Shown here piece by piece: positions 34,544-46,004 of a stretch of DNA of 64,000 bases; the stretch's first letter is position 1; the number at the start of each line of letters is the position of its first letter. The translations under genes and the position numbers were made by a program. The notes below the pieces were generated by a model. The model searched no databases. It had not been told where the DNA came from and saw nothing but the letters and a program-made list of their open reading frames with translations. Origin of the DNA: Tricholoma matsutake (Eukaryota; Basidiomycota; Agaricomycetes; Agaricales; Tricholomataceae); NCBI GenBank assembly GCA_026075535.2, contig AP026542.1, positions 9,982,001 through 10,046,000 on the forward strand. The letters are read 5' to 3'.

Positions 34544-35096
34544 TACTAAATAGTGATGCCATGGCTCAGCTTGGCTTGCCCACAGTGTGGCTCAGGCACT
34601 TGAGCCGATCAAAATGGTGCTGAGTGGCTCTGAGCTGGCTAAGCTGATTGAGATTGCCCAAAGTTGTGGGCTTGCAATCTGAGTTGTATTTATGCTTCAG
34701 TTATGTATTTTAACAGTCAAATGGGTTGTGTAGACTATTATTACAAAAGAAACAAGTCATACTATTGAGTTTTGCACAGATCAGTATCTTTGATGAGATT
34801 ATTTGGCTGTGTTTATCTCCTCATACCTATTACAAAACATGCTCGAGAGATGGCTCTGGGGAGTAGGGTATAACAACATGTATTCAAAATTGCAGTAGGG
34901 ACTCCTACAGAGTGTTTTATAGTGTTTTAAGAACATTTAAAGCCCTCCAGTCACTCTGAATTTGAGGCAACTTAGGGCATGGCTTGAGTGGCTCTGGGTG
35001 GCTCTGAGCTGCGAGCTGATTTATCAGTGCAGCTGGCCCAAAATAGCAGCTTGGCTCAATGGCTCGTGGCTCCAAGCTGTGCTGTTGGCAACACTA
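34544..35096. mobile_element. non-autonomous hAT-like element 2
   Basis: The inverted ends TAGTGATGCCA (34551) and TGGCAACACTA (35096) flank a region rich in GGCTC/GAGCC words. ATGGTGGA (34536-34543) and ATGGTGGG (35097-35104) look like an 8-bp target duplication, with seven bases between the left duplication and the TAGTG end. No coding capacity. Confidence 0.6.
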
Positions 35097-35187
35097 ATGG
35101 TGGGTGAGGGTCCAAAGCTGACTAAACACTCAGGCTGGGATGCCCTCTGACTGTCACTATCACTTGAATGTTGCTGTGAAAACCACC

Positions 35188-35754
35188 CTAGGGAGGCTGC
35201 AATGTGGAGAAGTATATGCCATGATTCCATGTGTGCAGTGAGGTAGTTTTAGTGTAGTCCTTGCCATAAATTTGTTCAAAACCTTTAAATACAAGATGTA
35301 CTTTCCATCTGACTGCCTTCCCAGTTTCATCATGCTTAATGTGGAAAATAGAATGCCCCTTTCTAATTTGCTTCCCCTGGGGTACCTCTGTCCATGGTAT
35401 GAGTTTATAGACTTCCATATCTTTCAGGGATTTTAATTTGTCTCGATATCCCTCCTCCCACTGTATTGTGTCAATGGAACTCTTTTCTTCTTCCCAAGTT
35501 CTCAGCTCATTTTCAAATTGTAATGATTTCAGATCAAAATCATTCATTTCCAAGATCAGGGTGAGAAGTTGATGTGCCTGATCACCCAAATTGAGATTCT
35601 CAAGGACCTGTTGAAGATCAGCTACAGCATTCTGATTAGCATCCAGCATCTTGGCATCCCTGGCTTGTACCTTGGCTGCATTCCACCCCTGATGGGCTTC
35701 TTTGATGTGTGTTGCACTGTCCCAAGACTCCTGTACCCCCATCTCCATGTGCAT
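35188..35754 (-). pseudogene. copia reverse transcriptase relic
   Basis: 188-codon frame. Its second half matches the start of a copia RT: WEEGYRDKLKSLKDMEVYKL, IPWTEVPQGKQIRKGHSIF, HIKHDETGKAVRWKVHLVFK and GFEQIYGKDYTKTTS. The usual KARLVAQGF has become KVHLVFKGF. It ends before the YVDD box, with no LTRs beside it. It is an old fragment of a family different from the intact copia element downstream. Confidence 0.7.
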
Positions 35755-36037
35755 GGTAGTCAGTCCTCCATTTGGATTGCACTCAGTCAGGACTCAGTAT
35801 TGGTACTCAAGTTGAATGACATGTAATTTGGGGTAATGACTGTGACTCAGCTGATGTTTCAGCACTTCCTGACTGGCCAGTTGGAGGGCAATATCCTGAC
35901 TTGGGGCAAGATGATTCAAAAAGATTGAACAGAACCTTTAAAGCACTCAAATGCCTTGGTTGCAATGCCAACAAGAGGTCCAAAACAAAGTATATCTGCT
36001 TGTAAGTGTGCAAGAAGGTGCAGTTTGAGTTTCCATG

Positions 36038-36586
36038 TCATTTTTGAAGGATTGATCCTGGCAAATAAGTCAGATATGTTTGCAGTGGCAACTTTGACAT
36101 CAGGCTAAGAATAAGATGAGTAAAAAGGAATATAAAGTTGTGCTTTGAACAAACTGGATACTCCTCCAAATTCCATATTTCCAGCATCCACAGGAGTGCA
36201 GTGAGTTCACCCACCACCTTTGTCAGAAGGAACTGCATTGCATCTATGAGGTCATAAACATGAAATACATTGACTTGAGCAATAGTTTTGAACTGCCATC
36301 CAATCAGCAAGTTAGTGTATTGCATAATATAAGTAGTGCAGATGGCATGGATAGAAAGCCCAGATCTTTCTGTTGATTGCAAACAAACTGAGTAGGTCTG
36401 TTTTTATGTAGTGGCCCATGGTGTATGTGACCCATGCCATAGATCCTTCATGATACCTAATAGAATTGTGTGAAGAATCTCCACTGGAGTGTCAATAGCG
36501 GGATCAAAACCTGTCAGAAATGCAGCAATTTGAAAGGCTGCCTTGTTGGGCAGCCTCACTACAGTGGAACAGAACAACAGGATCAA
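36038..36586 (-). pseudogene. relic of a DNA-transposon-like protein ([11 protein letters not shown] motif)
   Basis: Broken frame containing [20 protein letters not shown] then KDLWH, followed after frameshifts by IQFVQSTTLYSF-like remains. I associate the motif [10 protein letters not shown] with long repeat-encoded proteins common in agaricomycete genomes, probably transposase relatives. That association is from memory and not specific. Frameshifts and stops show it is dead. Confidence 0.35.
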
Positions 36587-36742
36587 GTCATCTTCATTGC
36601 ACAGAAGTAAGAATCAGGCAATCAGTACTATAGGAATAATAACTATACCTTCATTGCACAGAAGTAAAAATAAGGCAATGAAGGGGGAAAGTTTGCTATA
36701 TATGTGAAGTAAGAAGCATGTCCATATTAGTTGTGGACCATG

Positions 36743-37168
36743 TATAAGGGCAACCTAAGCCTCTAGCAAAGGGAAATCCGAAGTTAAAATTATACTACAT
36801 AATACAGGCATTGGGGGCACACCTAGCAAAGGGAAATCCGAAGAGAAAACTCTAAGGATCCCCTTGCTGATGCCCAGTATATGTGAAGACGACAAAAATC
36901 AAATATAACCTAAAAATAGAAAAAGGCGGAGATAGGCAGATCAAGGCTGCCGAATGACATCATACCAAGGGGTATGTGTCGGAAGGGGTACTCCGCCTCT
37001 AAATATAAAAGTGTCAACATATACAAACATGATAGCAAGGGAAAATTAGTAATAAAATCCGGAAAAATCATAGAAAATGAAGAATAGAAGGAAATGAGGT
37101 GGGGAAAAATATGGGACGAACATAAAAAATAGGAAAAACACACAGGGCACCCCCTTAGTCCCCTTACA
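36743..37168 (-). repeat. solo gypsy LTR with 5-bp target duplication
   Basis: A 426-bp copy of the gypsy LTR, standing alone and flanked by a perfect duplication CCATG (36738-36742 and 37169-37173). It defines the true ends of the family LTR as TGTAAGG..CCTTATA. Its solo state points to LTR-LTR recombination that removed the element body. Confidence 0.92.
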
Positions 37169-37239
37169 CCATGTAAGTAAATGGCTGCATCAGGTATAAC
37201 TGTGTAAGTAAATGGCCACATCAAGACTTTCTACATATA

Positions 37240-37262
37240 AGGGGAATTCAATATTGATGCAA
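37240..37262 (+). repeat. left terminal inverted repeat of the Harbinger element
   Basis: The 23-bp sequence is identical to the complement of 54037-54059. The next bases (TGGCCATTTTGATGACC) also resemble the other end (CAGCCATTTTTATGGC). Confidence 0.85.
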
Positions 37263-37925
37263 TGGCCATTTTGATGACCATTGCAAAATCAACTGCAACA
37301 GTTCCCACATTGCAGGAACGAGCCCAAGGGCCATTGTGGGACTGACCCATTTTGATGGTGGTTTGTAGCGGAGCTTGAAATAAAGTATGCGAGTGAATTG
37401 TTATCTGCATCGTCATCGACTCGTCGAGGCTATCCTCCTAATATACCTACCATATACACTCTTTCAAGTTTATTTCCAATTTATCACCTTTTACCATGTC
37501 TACATCTGGAACTCCAGCTTCCCAACCAAGGTTCTCGAGGCTCAGTTGATTGTTGCCCAAGCTAAGGCTGCAAAGAAGAATGCTGCTTGGAGGTCGAAAA
37601 CAAAGAAAGGCCACAACAAGACTGTAGTAGAGGCTCCTGGAGATGATGGCTCAGATATAGAGAATGCTGGGAAAGCTGGTCAGGATACTGAGAAGAAAGA
37701 TGTGATATGGTATGTGACTCATGATGCTCGCTCCATGCACTGCAGTACTAATTTCTACTAGATGGGCTGACTTGGCTAATTTTCATCTGATGGACAAGCT
37801 CATCTCAAGCATTGAAGAGAATATCCACTATCGACAAGCTTTTGGCTTCAAGGGTGGAGATGTCTTGGGTGTGACGAGTGGTGGTAAATCTACAATCCAG
37901 ATGTGCCACGAGATTGTTCCCTGAG

Positions 37926-38351
37926 TGTAAGGGGATTAGGGGGGTGCCCTGTGTGTTTTTCCTATTTTTTATGTTCGTCCTATATTTTTCCTCACCTCAT
38001 TTCCTTCTATTCTTCATTTTCTTTGATTTTTCCAGATTTTATTACTAATTTTCCCTTTCTATCATGTTTGTACATGTTGACACTTTTATATTTAGAGGCG
38101 GAGTACCCCTTCCAACACCTACCCCTTGGTATGATGTCATTCGGCAGCCTTGATCCGCCTATCTCCACCTTTTTCTATTTTTAGATTATATTTGATTTTT
38201 GTCGTCTTCACATATACTGGGCATCAGCAAGGGGATCCTTAGAGTTTTCTCTTTGGATTTCCCTTTGCTAGGTGTGTCCCCAATCCCTGTATTATGTAGT
38301 ATAATTTTAACTTCGGATTTCCCTTTGCTAGAGGCATAGGTTGCCCTTATA
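37926..38351 (+). repeat. gypsy LTR1 (5' LTR of plus element)
   Basis: 426 bp, TGTAAGG..CCCTTATA. A TATACT box at 38213-38218 lies about 25 bases upstream of AGAGTTTTCT (38241-38250), a plausible transcript start. Confidence 0.93.
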
Positions 38352-38363
38352 GTAGAAAACTCT
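38241..38363 (+). promoter_or_regulatory. predicted self-priming pair for gypsy reverse transcription
   Basis: AGAGTTTTCT in the LTR (38241-38250) is exactly complementary to AGAAAACTCT at 38354-38363, which starts two bases after the LTR end where a primer-binding site should be. The same pair is kept in the 22787-23214 and 44934-45359 copies. Tf1-type chromoviruses use the 5' end of their own RNA as primer in this way. No tRNA-like primer site is evident. Confidence 0.6.
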
Positions 38364-38481
38364 CCCCTAAGGCCCGAAAATCGTGAACACACTGCCCAAG
38401 ATAGGCAGGTACAGACTGGACAATGCTTCCCAAAGCTCCACAGAGTCCCTACACACCGTTCCAGATAATCTCGCCTTTATT

Positions 38482-39635
38482 ATGCTGCCATTTTTGCCAA
38501 ACGTGCCCCCTAGCAACATGGACACATCAGAACATTTTGACGTGCTTGAAAGCAACGTTTCCGGAATGTGCGCACAAATCAACTCGCTTAAATCTACGAT
38601 TGAAAACTTCGTTAGGACCCTCCAGACTAACCCTACGACCAATAGTTCCCCCTTTACGACTCCAAGCGCACCCAACAATGATGTTCTGCCAAATGCGTCC
38701 ACTAAGGAACGCGCCCAGATCAAACTGTCCCCCCCGCTGAATTTAATGGTGCATGTGTGCAGGGACATGCATTCCTTAATTCCTGTGAGTTATACATCAG
38801 TCTCCAGTCGCATCAATTTGTCAATGAGGCTGGAAAAATTTATTGGGCCTTCACATACATGAAATCTGAACGTGCCTATCTCTATGTGGACTGTATCCTG
38901 CGTCAAACTAAAGAACTCGGTTCTCTACCCTTCTCCACTTGGGGTGACTTTCGAGCTGAGTTTGTACGCCACTTTTGTCCCCTCAATGAATGCCACCGAG
39001 CAGTGACACGACTTGAGTCATCCACTTACCACCAGGGACGTTGATTTGTGGATGACTATATCAATGAGTTCAAGGATTTGGTGGACATGGCAGGATATGG
39101 GAGTGGGTTACCAGTGGTGGTGAAGTTCTGACGGGGGCTCAACTGAGAAATTCAGGACCAGATTGCACAGATGTTGGAAGGACACCCAGCAGACGATGAT
39201 ATCTTTGCTTGGTATGAAGCTGCTTCACTCTGTGATGAGAACCAACTCACAAATGCGGCATTTAATGCTGCATTCCATGCTCTGAATACCACTCATATGC
39301 CCTACACCTTCAATCGAAGCCTTCCCCGCCCTAACCCCATTCCTGTTTGTCAAACTCCCACACCAGCCATCAATGTCCCAGTACCAATGGATGTTGATGC
39401 AGCCCACAGCCGTGCACATAAGTTGGATCTCTGCTACCGTTGTGGGGAAACTGGACACAGGGCTGGAGCGTGTCCCCATCATCAGGATATCTGCATGCTC
39501 ACCCCTGAGGGACAAGATGAACTCCTGCAAGACTTGTTGGCGCTTGTAGATGTTGAGGAAGTGAAGGATCAAGTTGCAGAGGAGATTAAGTTGGAAGTTG
39601 TAGAGGAGCAGGATTTTCCTATTCGCAGCAAGTGA
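38482..39635 (+). pseudogene. gypsy gag, plus-strand copy
   Basis: Starts MLPFLPNVPPSNMDTSEHFD and runs to the zinc knuckle CYRCGETGHRAGACP and the end DFPIRSK. TGA codons at about 39041-39043 and 39128-39130 replace Arg codons CGA that the minus-strand copy keeps (GRRSMDDY, KFRRGL). A frameshift near 38740 is also present. The stop overlaps the start of pol by four bases, as in the other copy. Confidence 0.87.
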
Positions 39636-42600
39636 ATCGTACGCCCTCACTGCCTGTCCATAACCACTTTGAAGTCTTGTCAGTTGAATCCCTGGAGAAT
39701 GAATCCATTTCTGTGACTGCTCCCCTCTCTGACCCTTCGAAGTTGGCTAAAGACGTACCTGCTCTCCCCATCTCTCCTTCTACTCCACGTCCCAAAATTA
39801 AATCATGGGAGCATAAACTACCACGCAAGTATATTGTGGCATCCACTCCCTCTGCACATTCCTTGAACCTAGCAATCGAACTGCAGACGACCGACACTGG
39901 ACAGATACTCGGTGTCTCTGCACTCCTGGACTCTGGTGTGACCGGTCTCTTCATCGACTCCCATCTTGCACAACAACATCGCCTAAATACTCGCTCACTC
40001 TCACATCCGATACCTGTGTATAATGTGGATGGATCCCCAAATGAAGCTGGTGCCATCCGAGAGGTTGTAGACCTGGTTCTCCATTACAAAGATCATAGTG
40101 AGCGTGCTCTTTTTGCTGTCACTCAATTAGGAAAGCAAAAGGTGATTTTGGGATATCCATGGCTTCGAGACCATAACCCAGAGGTCGACTGGCATACTGG
40201 GGAGGTTACCATGAGCCAATGTCCATCCCACTGTTGGAATTGTTTCACAGAAGCCAGGCAAGAACATTGTGGACAGAAGGTGGCGATATGATGTACTCAG
40301 AAGTGTCATGCTGGACCCCTGCCTATACCTGAAGTGGAATTGGAAGGGGTTCCTGAGTTGGTGCCAGACTCGGATGATGATGAGGACCCAGAGGAAGTGG
40401 AGGAGGGTGATCGGATCTTCTACACTGCAATTTGCTCATCGCACGAGGTGTGTGCCACATCAAACATATCCCAACGCCTCACCGAGGCCTTCCACAAAAA
40501 CAATGCTGCTAAATCCTCTACTAATTCCTTACTCCCTCATCTCCATGAGTTTGAAGACGTGTTCTCCAAGGAGTCATTCGACTCTCTTCCTGCGCGCAAG
40601 CCATGGGAATCACGTGATCGAACTCACCCCTGGTGTGACCCCTTCATCCTGCAAGGTCTATCCTCTCTCTCCTGAAGAACAATGACAGCTTGACCAGTTC
40701 ATCGACAAGCATCTGGCCTCTGGATGTATTCAACCATCAAAGTCACCCATGGCCTCTCCCTTTTTCTTTGTCAAGAAGAAGGATGGCTCACTTCGACCGG
40801 TTCAAGACTACAGAAGGCTCAACAACATCATGGTCAAAAATTGCTACCCACTACCCCTCATCTCTGAACTCGTGAACCAGCTCCATGGAGCCCGATACTT
40901 CACCAAGCTCGATGTCCGTTGGGGCTACAATAATGTGAGGATAAAGGAGGGAGATGAGTGGAAGGCAGCCTTTCATACCAACTGTGGTCTTTTTGAACTG
41001 CTTGTCATGTTCTTTGGCCTTACTAATAGCCCTGCCACCTTCCAGACCATGATGAACGATATCTTTCACGACCTCATCCTTGAAGGTGTTGTCTGCATCT
41101 ATCTCGATGACATCCTCATCTTCACTCGCATGGTTGAAGAGCACTGTTGCATCACGCGCCTTGTCCTAGAATGGCTTCGATGGTACAAACTCTACCTTCG
41201 TCAAGACAAATGCAAGTTTGAGAAGACCAAGATCGAGTACCTTGGCCTGATTATCTCGGAGGGTCAAGTGGAGATGGATCCTATCAAGATGAACGGGGTC
41301 ACAGCTTGGCCGATGCCCACGAACAAGAAGGAGGTGCAGTCTTTCCTGGGTTTCATCAACTTCTACCAGTGTTTTATCAAGGACTTCTCACATCATGCAC
41401 AACCACTGTTCGACTTGACAGGAAAGGAGGCATGGAGGTGGGATAATGCACAACAGGAGGCATTCAAAAAGCTTAAAGAGATGGTTACTTCTGCTCCCAT
41501 CCTTACCTTTGCTGATGATTCGCATCCTTTTCATGTAGAAGCCAACAGTTCTGACTTTGCGATGGGCACCGTGTTGTCTCAGCAGTCTCCGGAGGACCAG
41601 AAGTGGCATCCTGTTGCGTTCTACTCCAAAAGCCTTAGTGCTGTAGAGTGAAACTATGAGATCCATGACAGGAGATGTTGGCAATAATGCATGCGCTTGA
41701 GGAGTGGCGACACTTCCTTGAGGGTGCCCAACACAAGGTGGAAATTTGGATGGATCACAAGAATCTCGAGAACTTTATGACGGCCAAGAAATTGAACCGT
41801 TGTCAAGCTCGTTGGTCCCTGTATCTATCCAGATTTGACTTCTCCTTGCACCACCATCCAGGTCGCAGCATGGGGAAGACCGATGCCCTCTCCCAACATC
41901 CAGACCATGGGGATGGCAGTGATGACAACCAAAACATTGTGTTGTTGCAGCCAGACCTGTTCACCATTCGGGCACTGGAAGGCATCGCACCCCAGGGCGA
42001 GGAGCGGGACATCCTATGTGACATTCGTCGTGCAAACCGTAGCGGTTTACATGAGGATGTTGTCACCTGAGCTGTTAAAGGGATCGACCCTTTCCTTACG
42101 TGTGGCAGAGTGGGCTGAAAAGGAGGACTTGTTGTATTTCAGGGATCACATCTACATTCCCAATGACCCAGACCTTCACCGGCGCATCATATCCCAACAC
42201 CATGACTCACAGATTGCTGGCCATCCTGGATGCTGGAAGACCTTGGAGCTCACCTCATGGAACTATTGGTGGCCACAAATGTCATGGCTCATTGGTCAGT
42301 ATTGTTGCACTTGTGACCTTTGCTTATGCACCAAGGTTCCTCATCACAAGCCTATTGGCAAGCTACACCCCCTTCCTGTTCCAGAGAGTTGTTGGGATGT
42401 CATCAGCGTCGACTTTGTGGTGGAGTTACCAGAGTCAAATGGGTTTGATGCGGTGATGTGCACAGTTGACTCAGTGGGAAAATGTGCTCACTTCATTCCC
42501 ACTCACACCACTGTCAGTGCCCTAGGTGCTGCCCGACTCTACCTCCACCATGTGTGGAAATTACATGGACTTCCTGGTGCTTTCCTCTCGGATCATGGCC

Positions 42601-43403
42601 CTCAGTTCATGGCAGAGTTCACTCATGAGCTGTACCAACTCCTGGAGATCAAACTCCTCGCTTCAACCGCTTATCACCCACAAACTGATGGCCAGACTGA
42701 GCGAGTCAACCAGGAACTGGAGCAGTACATCCGCATCTTTGTCAATGAATGCCAGGACAATTGGGACGATCTCCTTCCCTTGGCTGAGTTCGGATACAAC
42801 AACCATGTCCATGCTTCCACTCAACAGACCCCTTTCCTCTTAGACACTGGATGACATCCACGCATGGGATTTGAACCTCGCCAAACTCCCTCACACATCG
42901 AGACGGTGAATGAGTTCACAGAACGCATGCGGGATAGCTTGGAGGAGGCAAGGGCAGTCTTAGCAAAGGCGAAGGATGACATGGCGCAATTTTACAACCA
43001 GCACCATTCTCCGACCCCTCAGTACAAGGTTGGTGATCGAGTTTATCTTGACTCCAGTGACATCTCCACTACACGTCCATCCAAGAAACTCGCTCATCGC
43101 TTCTTGGGACCTTTCCCCATTGTCAAGTGTGTTGGAATGCATGCCTATTGTCTACGCCTCCCAGCCTCCATGTCCAGACTCCACCCTGTCTTCCATGTCG
43201 TCAAACTGCTTCCAGCTCCCCCAGATCCATTCCTGGGATGCCATTCACACCCACCACCACCACCTACAGTGATTGAGGGAGAACCCCAATACGAAGTCGA
43301 ATCAATCTTGGACAGCCATTTTGTTGAGGAAAACTACAGTATTTGGTACATTGGAGGGGTTATGGGTATGAGGAGAACTCATGGGTTGAAGGGTCTGATG
43401 TGA
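39632..43403 (+). pseudogene. gypsy pol, plus-strand copy
   Basis: Protease (LLDSGVTGLFID), RT ([30 protein letters not shown]), RNase H (FHVEANSSDFAMGTVLSQ), integrase (HHDSQIAGHPG..CCTCDLCLC; SVDFVVELPES; LSDHGPQFMAEF) and the start of the chromodomain (YEVESILDS), where an indel ends the frame. Many Arg codons have become His, Cys, Gln or stop relative to the minus-strand copy (for example FYRRFIKDF versus FYQCFIKDF, and TGA at 42852-42854 for CGA). It was the more heavily mutated copy and is not functional. Confidence 0.88.
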
Positions 43404-43530
43404 ATGCCCCTTGGTTAATCAAGGAATTCCACCAACAGCACACTGCTGCACCGCGTCGCATTCAAGTCACAGACTTTGGTCGTATGTGATTTCGAATGCA
43501 TCAGGGTGATGCATCTTAGAGAGGGGGTGA

Positions 43531-43956
43531 TGTAAGGGGACTAGGGGGGTGCCCTGTGTGTTTTTCCTATTTTTTATGTTCGTCCTATATTTTTCCTCAC
43601 CTCATTTCCTTCTATTCTTCATTTTCTATGATTTTTCTGGATTTTATTACTAATTTTCCCTTTCTATCATGTTTGTACATGTTGACACTTTTATATTTAG
43701 AGGCGGAGTACCCCTTCCAACACCTACCCCTTGGTATGATGTCATTCGGCAGCCTTGATCCGCCTATCTCCACCTTTTTCTATTTTTAGGTTATATTTGA
43801 TTTTTGTCGTCTTCACATATGCTGGGCATCAGCAAGGGGATCCTTAGAGTTTTCTCTTTGGATTTCCCTTTGCTAGGTGTGTCCCCAATCCCTATATTAT
43901 GTAGTATAATTTTAACTTCAGATTTCCCTTTGCTAGAGGCTTAGGTTGCCCTTATA
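43531..43956 (+). repeat. gypsy LTR2 (3' LTR of plus element)
   Basis: 426 bp, preceded by the polypurine tract AGAGAGGGGGTGA. The right flank CATTC does not match the left-flank CTGAG of LTR1. Confidence 0.93.
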
Positions 43957-44933
43957 CATTCTCTTGCACCAACAGAACCAAACAACAAGAGTGATAAACT
44001 AAGAAAGAAGAGGGATCGTCAGATTCGAGAAGTGTCAATGGTTTCCAAGATATGCATGGCATTTGTGTGGTGGATGGTGTGGTGATGACATCATCGAGTC
44101 CTTGTCTAAGGGTTTCAGCAGCTGGGAATATCTTGGGGAGTGATCCATCATCGAGGCTCTCTATTTTGTGGGACATGACTTGTGCCCCCAGCAAGTGTGG
44201 AGAGCACCCAAACACAAACTCTCGACCCTACCATCCAACTGATTGGCCTGTTGAGTACAGATTTTGACTAGCCATGGATTGTGATGTTGGATTGAATGCT
44301 GGATTGTCGCCAGATGAGTTATAAAAAAGCATCGGATGCAAGAATAATTAAAAACTGGAACTGTTCCATCTTGTCAAGAGTGGAGCTGTTGTCACAAGAG
44401 CCGAGGAAGCAAGAAAGGTGTGACACAATGCCTGACTGGTGTGTCAGGTGAAAGTGGAATGATCGTCGAACCTATTGGAATAAAACTGAGAACTGTAAAA
44501 GAACTAAATGAAATCAGTCTCATGAAATATGAATAAACAAGAGGCAAAAGGGAAGTATCCGATAACTCTTGATAAATGGTGCATGATGGAGGTGTTCAAA
44601 TGAAATCCCTGGAATGGAAGAGTTGGCGAGCAGGCCAACTGACCCTTCCACAAAGGGTATGTGAGGGTAGGGGTAAGGGTACAGGAGTTATCCCCCTACC
44701 CTTGGAAAGGGTATGCAGGGGTATGGCAGGGTATGATTGTGCCCTAAGTAAAAAGCTGCCATATTGTGAGATTTCAGCAATGGAGTTAATGATTTTAGAA
44801 CTGAAACTCAACATAACTAGATATCTCTTCAGAATAGTCCAGTCCAGTCCAGTCTTTGTACCCTAAAAGGGGTAGACTGAGACCATAACTGGTCTAGGAC
44901 CACCCCAGGCATTGGGCAACCAGACCAGCTAGG
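43957..44933. other. unassigned DNA trapped between two gypsy LTRs
   Basis: About 980 bp unlike Harbinger, gypsy or LINE. It includes a cluster of GGGTA/TACCC words at about 44650-44740 that can fold on itself. Open frames here show no known motif. It may be flank carried in by recombination with a gypsy copy elsewhere. Confidence 0.45.
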
Positions 44934-45359
44934 AGTAAGGGGACTAGGGGGGGTGCCCTGTGTGTTTCTCCTATTTTTTATGTTCATTCTATATTTTTCC
45001 TCACTTCATTTCCTTCTATTCTTCATTTTCTATGATTTTTCCAGATTTTATTACTAATTTCCCTTTCTATCATGTTTGTGCATGTTGACAGTTTTATATT
45101 TAGAGGCAGAGCAGCCCTTCCGACATCTACCCCTTGGTATGATGTCATTTGGCAGCCTTGATCTGCCTATCTCTGTCTTTTCTATTTTTAGGTTATTATT
45201 TGATTTTTGCCGTCTTCACATATACTGGGCATTGGCAAAGGGATCCTTAGAGTTTTCTCTTTGGATTTCCCTTTGCTAGGTGCGCCCCCAATCCCTGTAA
45301 TATGTAGTATAATTTTAACTTTGGATTTCCCTTTGCTAGAGGCTGAGGTTGCCCTTATA
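44934..45359 (+). repeat. gypsy LTR3
   Basis: 426-bp LTR copy starting AGTAAGG (first base changed) and ending CCCTTATA, followed by GTAGAAAACTCTCTCC and about 95 bases of 5' internal gypsy sequence up to about 45455. Confidence 0.9.
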
Positions 45360-45455
45360 GTAGAAAACTCTCTCCTAAGGCCCGAAATCGTGAATGCACT
45401 GCCCAAGATAGGCAGGTACAGAGTGGACAACACTTCCCAAAGCTCCACAGACTCC

Positions 45456-46004
45456 CTTTTTTGCCAGATACTATGACCACCACATCGTCTATGAATAGCA
45501 ATACCCATTCTCCTGCTTTGAGTACTGGGATTTTTAGTAGGTCAGTGTTATAAATGAGGTATGAGATGCCTGAGAATGGGTCTCCCTGGTCCAGTCCATT
45601 CAGCACTTCCAAAGTGTCTGTCTGGTAGTTGTCGAAGGATAGTACTGTTTTCTGATTTTGCAGTCGTCTCTCCATCCATTCTGTATACTCCTCATTTCCT
45701 CATGTTGTGGATGAGCCGGTCGACGTCCACACTGGGAAAGGCCCCTTTGATGTTGAGGAATAGGACTGAGGCCACCTGACCCTTATGCCATGCATCCTTA
45801 ATCGTTTTCATGAGCAGGTGAATGGAGTCCGTAGTAGTACGTCCTGGTCTTGCCCCGAAATGGTTGGCTGGGAGAATGTCGCGTATCTCACACATGGTGG
45901 TCATGTCCTCCGCCTGGCAGCTGTTGAGGAGCTTGGTGATGCCATCTGATAATACGACTGGTAGCCACGTGGATGCAATGGTGTAGCCTGGTTTGCCAGG
46001 CTTT
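45456..46004 (-). pseudogene. internal LINE reverse transcriptase fragment
   Basis: On the minus strand the frame gives KKPGKP at the right edge, then ILPANHFGARPGRTTTDSIH, LFLNIKGAFPSVDVDRLIHN, LQNQKTVLSFDNYQTD, GLDQGDPFSGISYLIYN and EWVLLFIDDVVVIVSGKK. The FIDD box is the RT active site. It matches the RT of the LINE at 56.7-63.2 kb. Both ends are internal to RT, so it lacks the natural 5' and 3' ends of a LINE and was pasted in as a piece. Confidence 0.82.

Noticed and set aside
37926..43956. Simple full-length gypsy element with its own target duplication
   Set aside because: The flanks CTGAG and CATTC differ. The matching CTGAG lies after 46015, so the event is composite.
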